A DNA stretch of 64,000 nt from Diphasiastrum complanatum. Taxonomy: Eukaryota; Streptophyta; Lycopodiopsida; Lycopodiales; Lycopodiaceae. A program made the translations under genes and the position numbers. Location: NCBI GenBank assembly GCA_029204225.1, contig CM055100.1:50081083-50145082 (forward strand). The letters are read 5' to 3'. Positions within the stretch are counted from its first letter, which is position 1; every line of letters starts with the position of its first letter. Shown piece after piece: positions 1 to 9,869 of the stretch. The notes under the pieces were generated by a model. That model made no database searches, was not told where the DNA came from, and worked only from the letters and a program-made list of their open reading frames with translations.

Positions 1-87
1 GTGCAATATTTTTTAATATGATTCTATTTTTGTAGTGAGATTGCTAATGATTTTTATTGCTAAACTATGTTTTTTTGTTGAATGTAG

Positions 88-427
88 CTTAGTGATTTTG
101 GAAGACACATGACCGCTGCGGAGTACAACCAAGGTTATGATCATGGATATGCCGGCCTTAAGGCTTTTATGGAATCCCATGGATTGTTTCCAATCGTAAA
201 CTCTTAACATTTATTGTTTTGTGATTGTTTACTTTGTTGTTTACAAGTAAGTTTAATCTCAATTTAATTAAATCTTTGATTCTATTTTGTAGAGAGGCTC
301 TGTTCGTGATGTGAAAGAGAATGTGGAAGAGTACGTGAATGAAAGCGAAGGGGAGTTTGAAGATGTGGACACCAACGTGCACCTACAAGATGAAGGAGGC
401 GAGGAGGGAAGAAGTGATGATGAGTAG
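88..427 (+). pseudogene. 3' end of a DNA-transposon ORF (copy 1), last two exons
   Basis: Two coding blocks, 88-195 and 293-427, are joined by an intron (196-292, GT...AG, acceptor TTTTGTAG). The first block ends ...LKAFMESHGLFPI and the second is an acidic tail ending EEGRSDDE-stop. The same two-exon arrangement and nearly the same residues recur on the minus strand at 34866-35791, where the longer protein is visible, so this is the 3' part of a repeated element whose 5' part lies outside the window. The layout, with a basic/Ser-rich start, a Trp-containing middle and an acidic tail, resembles accessory ORFs of plant CACTA (En/Spm) elements, but no diagnostic transposase motif is visible. 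Function is not assigned beyond mobile-element ORF. Confidence 0.6.
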
Positions 428-1311
428 AGGTTTTTAAATTAAATGTAAGGCCTTGTAGAAGGCAATGTAGGAAGAGAGAATTTATTCTCTTATCAATGTG
501 CTTGTTTTTAAATCAATCAATATAATGTTTTGGCATCACATCGTTCTTGCTAAATTTTTGAATGCATATATTTTTAATCCATGAATGCAAATGTATAGTC
601 TATTGAATGCACATTTATTGATTGCAAATGTATCTATTGATGTATTCAATGCAATGTATAGTCTATTTAATGCACATCTATGCAATGCAAATGTATCCAT
701 TGATGAATTCAATGCAATGTATCTATTTTAGCACATGATTTGCATGCTAGAATGCACAATAAAAAGTAATGGAAAGCACAATGGAAAGTAATGGAAATAG
801 ATAACTCATTAAGTTATCAACTAAATATCAAATGAATCAAAATAAATGTGAATTTACCTTTACTATTGTATCTCCATTGTTTTGCAATCTTTGCTTTTCC
901 TTTTGCATGCACTTGATCTTTGAATCCTTTGCAATGAAAACTCATTTTTCATACCCAAACCTACATCACAAACAAAAAAGATCTTAAAACTTATGATCAC
1001 AAAACACATACTATTAACATCCATCAATGAACTAGAAATCCTAAACACTATCAATCTTCTCACTCACATTCATCCTCATCTTATCCTCACTCCCATCTAT
1101 ACTCTCTTTCTCTCTCTCTCACACAACACAAAAATAGAAAGTTGCCTCTAGTTTCGGAGTGAACCACATATTGGTTCACGCCAAATGTTTTTTTTTGGAC
1201 AGAAATTTTTGCGTGGATTATCCACGCGGTATCCACGGTCTCAACTATCTGGATTTTGCATGGATAAAGCAAATTTCGCATGGATAATCCACGCGTGGAT
1301 AATTATGTGAA
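428..1311 (+). mobile_element. 3' noncoding arm of the DNA element (copy 1)
   Basis: This AT-rich sequence follows the stop codon. The first ~140 bp match the equivalent segment of copy 2 (34725-34865, opposite strand). At 585-735 there are direct repeats of about 63 bp built from GCAAATGTATC and ATTCAATGCAATGTAT. At 1190-1305 there is a cluster of palindromes with the core TTATCCACGCGTGGATAA. A closely similar cluster lies upstream of copy 2 (36128-36212), which suggests subterminal repeats present at both ends of the element. The exact terminal inverted repeat and target duplication could not be fixed. Confidence 0.5.
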
Positions 1312-2070
1312 AAATTGCCTACATTGGCAAATCTAGCCATGTAGAATATTGTACATTTTGTCAATATTGTTTGTTGGTTACTTCAATGGCCAAAGTGCCA
1401 CTTGTACATACACACCTAAAGTAGGTTACCACGAGTCAAGAGGAGTGGTTGTGTCTATTTGGTAGTGATTCCTACTTTGTAGGATCTAGACCATGATTTA
1501 TGATGAGATTTGTACCTACCATGCACCTACCAAGCATGACTCTTGGATCTAGGCTAGGGTTTTCACATTAGGGCAAGAAAGTAGAGTCTACTTCCTTATT
1601 ACATGCTGGATTTTCACTTAACTTTGCAAAGGAAGTGTGTTTTACTATGTATTCCCATTCTCCATAGTGAGAAGATAGAAACGTTTTGGAGCCTCAAGGA
1701 GAAACTCGAGTTTCCTCTCATTGTATGGTGATTACTCTATTTTTCCAATGAAACCCAGCTAAAGCCATTGAGGCCCTTCCCGAAACAGAGGAGACAAGAT
1801 TATAGAAGGAGCTGTTGCCTTATCAGTTCCTAATACTGATATAGAAAATATAGAAAAATTGATTGAATAGAGATCTATTTGTAAATAGAGAGACATAAAA
1901 AAAAAAAATACAATCATTTTACTTTCAAACAACCCGTTTATGGGTTTTTTTCATTGATATCACAATAGATTCTTACAATCAGCTTGTGTCCATAGTCTAA
2001 TACTAGAATGCAATTTTTCTATAGTGATAAAAAGACATGATGATTGGCATGTATTTGCTGATAGTGAAGC
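1312..2070. other. Unassigned intergenic sequence
   Basis: No open frame, splice pattern or known element is recognisable. Short A-rich runs (1899-1911) occur. The block at 1320-1860 has the moderate GC and lack of coding seen in LTR remnants, but no paired copy exists in this window. Confidence 0.3.
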
Positions 2071-3440
2071 TCAATGTTCTTCCATAAGTTGGATTGTTTC
2101 GCCGATATCTCTGCATTTGATCTCGAGCTCATGTCTTTCACGTACCTGCATAAAACTAATACAAAGTTAGTTAGAATTAGTACAGAGTTTGTATTAGAGA
2201 GTTTTGATTGAAACTATACATAAAAGATCGAGTGTTTACAGTTACTTACGAGTTTACCATTGAAAATGAATCTGAAGTCTGAAAGTACATCATCTTGTAG
2301 GAGCAATAGTTCCCATCGGATGTAGTTTAGACTCCAATCTTCTTCCACCTCAACACATGTCAAAACGGCATCATTGTATATAATCTCAATATTTTTTCAT
2401 TTTGAATGTCCACTGGCTTCCAAGTCTTGATCGAGTGGCACCCATTTACCTTTATTTTTTTTTCATATTTGATAATGGAAGCACAAGCTCAGCATTTGTT
2501 TTTCAATTTGATAACGGAAGCACATGGAAGACATTTGAATTCTACATTCTATTTCTCCATTTGACCTTTTGTCCCAGCCTTCATCCATAAGTTCAAATAA
2601 TAAACTATCTGATAAATTTTTGCATACAAACATCATTGGGGATTTGTGTACAGTGACACTTGAAAAAAAATCTACAAATATATTCAAGGAAATAAACCAA
2701 CTCAATCTGACTGTTTTTTATCCCGTGTTCATTTTTAATGAATTTTTTACATCATTATATATCTTGCAATGAAATGATTCTGAAACTGTAGCATCTGGTG
2801 CAATCCATTCATCACTTTCAAAACTAAGTAATGGAATTGGTACTATTTGTCCAAAATTTCATTTTATATCAAGATGTACATTGATTCATTATAAAAGATC
2901 TCACTATCAGCTAGATCTTTTGCAGTTCTATCTCGATATTGCAGCTGTCCAATATCAGTGTGAATAACATCTAACACACTTGCTAAAGATCCACTCGGCT
3001 CCCATTCATTTATGTTGGATGGATATAAATCTGCAAGAGAAAAATGATCAGATTGGCAAATTTACTCTTAGATATTTATGAATGACAAAAATCAATACTC
3101 ACAGTTGTTTTTTTTTGTGATCTTGATGGTTGAATCCTTGCACATTTATCTTTGAATGCATATATACATGTTGGACTAGAATTTCATAAATAGGTTTTCC
3201 TCCTGATGATGTTCTAAAATCCAAAATTCTGGCCTTCCAATAAGATCGAAATGATAGTTTTGACCTTTTCCTTTTTTGAAATGCTCTTCTTAATGATGGA
3301 TGCATCAAAACCCAAGAGTTTTTTGAATATTTTCTTGGCACCCATAATCCATTATCATCTGTCTCGTTGAATAGAAGCATAGAGTCGATTGAGGAGCACG
3401 GCTTCCTTGATGGCACCAATCGTAATTTGCGTGCAAAAAT
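2071..3440 (-). pseudogene. Broken spliced gene ending in a ubiquitin-like domain
   Basis: Three coding blocks read on the minus strand: 3440-3103, 3030-2250 and 2145-2071, stop TGA at 2073-2071. The introns 3031-3102 (72 bp) and 2146-2249 (104 bp) have GT...AG borders (CAACT|GTGAGT, CTCTTGCAG, CTC|GTAAGT, TTTATGCAG). A further acceptor TTTCAG precedes 3440, so the gene continues upstream but was not traced. The last ~70 residues read like a beta-grasp ubiquitin/SUMO-like fold: IEIIYNDAVLTCVEVEEDW, then DFRFIFNGKLVRERHELEIK and CRDIGETIQLMEE before the stop. Lesions are one extra base in a 9-A run (3108-3116), a frame change near 2880 and three in-frame stops within 2360-2720, one beside a ~33-bp tandem duplication (2465-2540). 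Splice signals and residue pattern argue for a once-real gene; the protein family is not identified. Confidence 0.5.
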
Positions 3441-4417
3441 CTGAAACAATGAACTATGAATCTGAAAATTTGCGTAGACAAAAAGCCATGAATATGAAAA
3501 AAAGTATTGGCAAAAATTTGAAACACTGATCTATATGGCGCCACAAATTAACTCTGGTTATCCCTGTTAACCATGGTTTGACAATGCATATACATTAATG
3601 GTACATCAATTTTCTCATCTCAACTATCTGTCATATTCATTTTCAATATTTTTGGGTCTCTTCGGGCAATAATGAGCTAGAAGGGCAGGCCTCATCAACC
3701 AATAGCATTTCCACATGCTGCTCGACGAAACAACAATATATTTAAAAAGTTTTTATTTTATTTATATTTGGAAAATTCTACGTTACATAGAACCCCGAAG
3801 CTAAGGTTTCAATTGGTCCACATAGCAATGAAAATAAGAAAAAAAGATAAAAAAAGCATTTTTTTCAAAGGCCCTCGTCGGGCAAGTTTCTCTAATGTAA
3901 GATACAAAGCAATAACACAATGAAGATGCTTCAAAATATTAGAGTTTTCTCCTCTCTATTTGCATGTGAAATGGGTTACAAGAGGTGCCTTTTTATCTGT
4001 GAGGAGGCCCTTGCCCTTTGGTTTCTATTGGCTACTTCAAGAAGGTAGGATTGAAATCCTAACCCTTCAAAAGAAACACATTCTAATCTATGCTGCACAA
4101 AGAAGCACACCCCATCTACCACCATTTTGACTTTGACTACTTAACAAAACTTAGCAAACTTAGTTAACTTAAACTTTGGCCTTTTTAACACTATTCTAAT
4201 TACATGGCCCAAAGTCTAGTTTATTCAAAATACATTATTTTACAAGTGCTCATTGGGCTACAGACTTACGCTTGCAAGATGCCATGACTATCACAACTTA
4301 TTTTCTAAATTGCTTCCCAAGTTGCCAAAGTCCTTCCAAACCTGCAAGAAAATCCGAAAATGGCTTTCACGGGAGTGGAAAACGAAAACAGTGTCGAAAT
4401 TCAACAGATAATTATTT
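3441..4417. other. Unassigned sequence upstream of the ubiquitin-like pseudogene
   Basis: Probably holds intron or 5' parts of the minus-strand pseudogene just downstream, but no additional exon could be supported. The rest is AT-rich and noncoding. Confidence 0.3.
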
Positions 4418-4710
4418 GTTAGATTCCGACATCCTTGTCAAATAAGAAAACGTCAAATCATCAAAATCTTGGATTGTTGACATGGATGTTGGATTGAGAC
4501 GACCAAATTATTTTGTCAGAATCCGACATTCACGTCAGATGCCACATCGTAGAACATTTGCCACGTGGTTGCCACCTCTGTTGTCGATTTTCAACACCTA
4601 AATTATTTGTCAGACTCCGACATCTAATTTAAAAATTATTTCGTGCTCATTGTTGGACGGTGCGAGAGTTTACTTCCAAGCAGGTTTGAAAGATTTGTCA
4701 TATTCTGACA
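4418..4710 (+). repeat. Four spaced copies of GTCAGANTCCGACA
   Basis: Copies start at 4418, 4515, 4609 and 4697 (GTTAGATTCCGACAT, GTCAGAATCCGACAT, GTCAGACTCCGACAT, GTCATATTCTGACA), spaced 97, 94 and 88 bp. Each is preceded by an AT-rich ATTATTTT-like stretch. The arrangement looks like degenerate subterminal repeats of a nonautonomous DNA element, or a decayed tandem array of a ~93-bp unit. Confidence 0.45.
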
Positions 4711-5261
4711 AATTGGATTTCGACAGAGTTTAATGTTTTTTGAAATTCGTCTGAAGTGCATGTTGGAGTGAGTTATAAATGAATTTAAATTAAGAGGTCC
4801 TATGAATATGGCCAACTTGAATTGAACTTTGTAGATCTTGAATTAGAAAAGAAAATGCCAACTAGTACTACACGTTTCCAAGATCTTTGTGTTTTGAAAA
4901 TTTATTTGAGTTGTTTATTTCAAACGTTCAATAAAACTCAAAACACCACAATGAGAAGAGCTTTGACGACTTCTAATAATATGACTTTTGAGAAAGCATT
5001 GGTCTAACTTATGATAAAGTATTCAAATTTGTTCTCACCTAATATGAATCACAATCATTGTTCATTAATTTTTGCCTTGCCAATAGCTTTTTGTTGCATT
5101 AATAGAGACAATATTAGTCAATATTGCCAGCTTACAAGAAATAAGAGCATCATAGCTAAAAAAAACTCATGGAAACTCACAGTTACAAACAAAATCCAAA
5201 AAAGAGAAATTTCAAAAAAAAGAATGTAGAACCTAAAGGGGTTTCTTGGATCGTGTTCCCA

Positions 5262-5266
<5 letters not shown>
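4711..5266. other. Unassigned AT-rich sequence
   Basis: No supported gene or element. Short open frames here lack family features or splice context. Confidence 0.3.

Positions 5267-5299
<33 letters not shown>
5267..5299 (+). repeat. (CA)n microsatellite
   Basis: Uninterrupted CA/AC dinucleotide run of about 33 bp. Confidence 0.95.
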
Positions 5300-5304
<5 letters not shown>

Positions 5305-5467
5305 TAATTGCTTACCCACAAAAGAGTATTAATATATTTTTGGAGGCCGTTTTTTTTTTACCATTTTTTTAAAACTTATTTAGTTTTTCCTTTTGCAAAT
5401 GGGTGACATTTTTGTCGACAAAAGCGTGACATTTTTGCCGACACCTCACACATTCTCTCTCTAAAAT

Positions 5468-5469
<2 letters not shown>

Positions 5470-5549
<80 letters not shown>
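5470..5549 (+). repeat. Compound (TA)n(GA)n microsatellite
   Basis: About 41 bp of TA passes directly into about 39 bp of GA. Translations across it give only SL- and YI-type repeats and are not genes. Confidence 0.95.
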
Positions 5550-5551
<2 letters not shown>

Positions 5552-6077
5552 TTTTGCCTTGGATAGATGCTATCAAGTGACCTTTTTGTCATAGCCTTTG
5601 CAAAGTCAAATGCACTTTAAAAAATGATTCAATATTTTTAAAGGCTTTCCCAGATTCAAGAGCTCAAAGATAGTTATACGTGTGCAATAATAGCTGGACA
5701 AGTACATGTGTGATAGGCATTACCACTCGTTACCTAGGGTGTTGGAGTTGGAGGTGGAGGCATTCCAAATGGAAGTGGCGATGGGTATGCAGATCTCGTT
5801 CTTATTCTTGGAAGCCCACCAGCTAGTATTATTGTGAGGTCTTGAATTTGAAGCTTCCCTTGCTGGTGGGTTCACTCACGCAATATAAAGCTTTGCACGT
5901 TGAACCTTTCCTCCGCAGAATTGTTTGCTGCGGCCAGCTGTGGACGTAGTACTGCACAGTGCTGAGGAAGCTGGACAGCAACATCTATCAGCACGACTGG
6001 GGAAGCATACATGCATTCATGTCTCTTTGCTGAAGCCATACTTGCAGTCTTGCATCCACATTTTTGGCTAAATTTTG
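5550..6077 (+). other. Putative upstream region of the PAR1-family gene
   Basis: No coding signal. This is the only non-repetitive flank 5' of the PAR1 gene and probably holds its promoter; GC content is higher than in surrounding transposon debris. Confidence 0.35.
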
Positions 6078-6078
6078 C

Positions 6079-6086
6079 TTATAAGC
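6079..6086 (+). promoter_or_regulatory. Candidate TATA box of the PAR1-family gene
   Basis: TTATAAGC is followed by a C/T-rich stretch (CACCCCTCTCCACCCCTCC) typical of a plant transcription start region. It lies ~385 bp upstream of the ATG. A 5'-UTR intron is possible (donor-like AAAAGTAATT near 6277, acceptor TCTACAG ending at 6437), which would shorten the spliced leader. Confidence 0.35.
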
Positions 6087-6465
6087 ACCCCTCTCCACCC
6101 CTCCAACTCATAACACAACTGGTGCGAGCTGATTCATGATAGCAACTACAGCTGCTGTTTCGTTTGATGTGATCTCGATTTTTGTGATTCTCTTGATCTC
6201 ATATCAACGTTCTGATCTATCAATCCACAAGCTTGATCTAGTCGTTTATCAGAAAGGATAATTGGAATTGATCTCAAAAGTAATTAACCTGTAGGCCAGG
6301 CAGAGCGAGAGAGGTCATGAGAGAGGCTGATATATGTTGTTCCTTACGGGGCGAGTGCATTTTTTATCTGTAGCATTGCATGTAATTCCTAATCTTCAGA
6401 TTTTCTTGTATTGATTTTAATCTTTCTTAATCTACAGGAATCAACGCCGCGTTGAGGCTTCTGTG

Positions 6466-7328
6466 ATGATGTCTCTCTATCGAATTAGCTTTTGGATCGC
6501 ATGCTTCATGTTGCTCTCCATCAACGTTCTCTGCGCCCGTGGTAAGTTTTACGATCTTTCCCATAACTATGTGACATGGTTTTGTAATTATCACTGATCT
6601 GACATCCAACTGATATAACTATTTTCGAAAATTGAGGATCTGGGACAGACTACAGTTTCTTAATATAAATCGGTATCATGTGTGCGCAGCGAACGTAGAG
6701 TGTGAGGAATTGCCTATAGAGGATTGTGCATTCGCGGTGTCAACCACTGGTGCACGATGCGTGCTTGAGAAATACGCCATAAGGGACGCCGATTTCGTTT
6801 ATGATTGCCAGGTAAGGATGTTTTGCTCGGAGTAAAACCACGATGTGAACGATCTGATGCCTTGCATAGAGAAAAACCAATTGCTCATTTATTTTTGTCG
6901 GTGCAGACGTCCGTGATCATGGCGGAGAGGAGCATTGAGTGGATCGAAACCGATGAATGCCTCAATGCATGTGGTTTGGAGAGAATGGCAGTTGGGTTAT
7001 CAACAGACGGCCTGCTTGATCCCAAATTTGCTGCTCGATTCTGTGAGCCGGCGTGCCAGAACAGCTGCCCCAACATCATCGATCTCTTCACAAAGCTCGC
7101 TGCAGGAGAAGGTAATCTCTACTCAAGTCTTTTATCATCCAATCAGCCAAAACTGCTACTTGCTCATAATTTTCTCATAAATTCGAACTGCCTTTTTGTT
7201 GTACAGGTATCTATCTGCCAAACCTGTGCAACTTTCTCCGGCCAGAAACACGAAGCCTCGTTGCTGGACATGGCTTCATGCACAAATACGCAAGGTTTCT
7301 GGGAGAATATGCTCCTGCTCCCGCCTAG
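6466..7328 (+). CDS. PAR1-family (photoassimilate-responsive) secreted Cys-rich protein
   Basis: Four exons: 6466-6541, 6690-6811, 6907-7111 and 7207-7328. All introns (148, 95, 95 bp) are GT...AG, in phases 1, 0 and 1. The spliced frame is 174 aa with no lesion, close to usual PAR1 length. Residues 1-24 form a signal peptide (core FWIACFMLLSINVLCA). The mature part has ten Cys in the PAR1 pattern: CEELPIEDCAF near 30, CVLE at 49, C65, ETDECLNACG at 80-89, CEPACQNSCPN at 112-122, LAAGEGIYLPNLC ending at 142, and a C-terminal APAPA. PAR1 family members were named for mRNA accumulation in response to sugars and in infected leaves; biochemical function is unknown, and secretion is inferred from the signal peptide. 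The start could be either of two adjacent ATGs. It is the only apparently functional gene in the window. Confidence 0.93.
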
Positions 7329-8299
7329 TAATAAGTTTGGAATGATGTCTTTTTGTGTATATATACCTCCTTCAGATCTTCATAATCCCTAGTGTAGCTG
7401 GAGGAAGTAAACCATCATATCTTCTGATTTACGAGAGATCACAGTGACTAGGTAGCATCCTATATCCATAGTATCCCGATTGCCTATTTTGATGCAACAG
7501 TTTTGCTGATAAATTCTTAAATTTATTCTCACAAAAATTATATTATGCCAAGAGATCAAATAACATTAGAGCAACAGATTGCATCCTACAGATGCAGCAC
7601 ATCAACTCTTCTACACGGGATGTAGTACTCCTAAACAATCGGTTTGGATTTTCCCACATTTATCATATGATACCATAATAAGATGGATTTAGGTTTCACT
7701 GTGGTTTATTTGAAGTTTTGTTGGAGCTTCTATACTTTAACTAGTTAAGTTTATTGAATTTTCAATGTTTTGATTGTTTTGATTCAATTTTAGACCTAGT
7801 AATCATTGTATTTTGAATGAAATTTTGTTCTAGATTGGTAGTCCTTGATCTTAGTTTTTTAAGAAGTACTGATTTTTTATTCTTCGGTGAAAATGATTTC
7901 CATTTTAGTGGAATCACTCCAATTATAATCAAAATAACATTTCACAAAGCGAATCTAACAAGTAATCATAAGTAATATGCAATACATGGAAAGATAAAGA
8001 GATTGAAAAAGACAAGAGACAAAGATATTTGGATTTGCACTTTGACAACAATTGTTCATCTTGATTGAATATGTAAAATGAGTATAGGAGATGCCTTCTT
8101 TCTCATATAGCTTGTGATTGATGGAAAGAGTTATGTTATGGTGTTCACTCTTTTAGGTTACTCCTATGAAGAGAATATTATTGGCCTCCTCAAACCCTAC
8201 ACAGTAAAGTAGTTCCCCTGTGTTATATCTGGTTTTGTATATAGCCAATCTAATAACACTTAGCCTATGGTGCAAGCTGGAAAAAGTTTTTGAAAGAGA
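7329..8299. other. 3' flank of the PAR1-family gene
   Basis: Contains the presumed 3' UTR (no clear AATAAA) and AT-rich sequence. No other gene or element is recognised. Confidence 0.3.
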
Positions 8300-8985
8300 T
8301 ACCCATCCTACTTGAGAGGATGTTAATGAGCAATTTTGTTTTTGGAGTTGCTAGGTCGATCATATAAAATAAGTCTTTTCCTTGTTGTGATCGAGTGTTT
8401 ATATCTAATCATTATGTTGAGCTTTTTGTTGATTCCGTAGGTGGTACAATTTTCTTGTATAGTAATTGTAGCAACTTCCTTAGCATGTGCCTCTTGTATC
8501 CAATGTTTACTCTTTTGATATTATATCATTTCTTCTCTTACATTGGGATAGGCACTTGATACTACTAACAACCACATAACTTGTGTGGCACTTCATGATG
8601 AAGGTGGAATGCATCTTGTATCATTGAAGTGTTCTGAAGTAAAAATGAAAGAAATTATACTAAAAACTCTACAGACATAACTACATCTTGGCAATACACC
8701 ATTTGGAAAGGCATTTGATTGGTACTACCTTTGTATACAATTATTCTGAAATCCATAGAGAAGCGTGTAGCTTGTGCTCCCAATTTGATCTGCTAGCTTC
8801 CATGGTGTTGGTCAAAATTTTGTTCAGAATCTTATTAGTAGATTTTGCCTGGCTATTGACCCTTGGAGAGTAGGCATGGTAAAATGACGGATTATGAAAA
8901 ACTCTTCCAATAGCACTTTGATAGTCTCGTTAATGAAGTGAGTCCTCTAATTGCTAACTATGTCCACTAGGCATCAAAATTATAC
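8300..8985 (-). mobile_element. Decayed Ty3/gypsy integrase fragment
   Basis: Minus-strand reading gives integrase-like blocks. THFINETIKVLLEEF (8888-8976) matches the stretch after the second catalytic Asp. YSPRVNSQAKSTNKILNKIL (about 8780-8870) corresponds to the usual YSPQANGQ-E-NK motif with the Glu position altered. HKLHASLW follows. Multiple stops and frame changes are present, so it is long dead. No LTR could be linked to it. Confidence 0.55.
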
Positions 8986-9129
8986 CAAGTTAGAATGCTC
9001 ATGATGGTAGTCATTAACGTGTCAGAATTCAAGAAAAATTATCATGCCAAGTGTCCATACAGTTATTTCAACGAATGACTATTCAACTTGTGTATTTCAA
9101 ATTTAACTACACACATGTGAGATAAACTC

Positions 9130-9138
9130 TATATAAAT
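9130..9138 (+). promoter_or_regulatory. Candidate TATA box upstream of the histone H3 remnant
   Basis: TATATAAAT lies about 190 bp upstream of the position of the lost H3 start codon, a plausible distance for a core promoter. Inference only. Confidence 0.3.
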
Positions 9139-9318
9139 TTTATTGATCTGGACACCTTCTTTTTAGTTTTCACATATCTGATTTGTGCGCACCTCTAGTC
9201 ATCAAAGTTACCTATTTTTCTAGTTGCACATAAATCCAATATTCATTTCATACATTTTGGAATTGTGAGCTTCATCACTATCTTTTAGATTGTGTTAGGC
9301 CATTGTTAGATTTTCGTT

Positions 9319-9483
9319 ACGGCTAGAACAAAGAAAACATCTAGGACTAATCAAGTTTCCATTCCCATTCAAGGTGAAGTTTTCACTCTCGAGCCTCTTG
9401 ATACTGACAAGAGAACATCAAATATAAAAAAGTATCAAAGGTCGATGGAGCTTATAATTCCAAAGACTCCATTCTATCATATG
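9319..9483 (+). pseudogene. Divergent histone H3, N-terminal half (split gene)
   Basis: One open frame of 55 codons reads ACG (in place of ATG), then ARTKKTSRTNQ..., the invariant histone H3 start ARTK. It later has IKKYQRSMELIIPKTPFYHM, aligning without gaps to the H3 alpha-N segment [20 protein letters not shown]. The tail before this segment is about 16 residues shorter than canonical H3 and lacks the usual Lys-rich repeats; IP..PF is also seen in centromeric H3 variants. The frame stops exactly where a copia LTR begins (TGAAAA at 9484), and the next H3 residues (V-H-E-I) appear at 22554. Start-codon loss plus interruption make it a pseudogene. Confidence 0.8.
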
Positions 9484-9856
9484 TGAAAAATCAGAGATCC
9501 AAACACATTTAGCTCATTAATGATCTTTAGACAAATTTGGTTGCACATATGGTTCATCTACAACATAGAAATCACCACTTTATGTCTGCTAGAATTTAAG
9601 AATGCATTAAGATATGATCGTAACTATTTAAATATGACTTAGTATTGTCCTTGTACATACATTAGTAGTACCCTACTATCCTTCACACGTGTGGATCCAA
9701 GATCAATCACAAAATTGACATTCTACATACTAGAAATCAAGATACCTTGAGAAATATGAAAGAGACGGACAGAGAAACACAAGAGATGAATTCTCCACAA
9801 AGAAAGAAACTTTGATCATCATTTCTCCACACAGGTACAACTATTTATATTGATTT
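9484..9856 (-). mobile_element. Left (3') LTR of copia D, truncated
   Basis: Starts TGAAAAATC and matches the outer part of the LTR at 40785-41431 (shared CATTAATG..., AATTTGG-TGCACAT..., then AGAAATCAAGATA-C-TGA). Its 9738-9856 segment also matches 22157-22275 in the right LTR. The inner part beyond CTATTTATA is missing. Confidence 0.6.
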
Positions 9857-9869
9857 TTGACTGTTCGAC

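Noticed and set aside
6805-7392. A 195-codon open frame overlapping the PAR1 gene
   Set aside because: It reads through two introns; splicing at canonical sites gives the family-matching protein instead.
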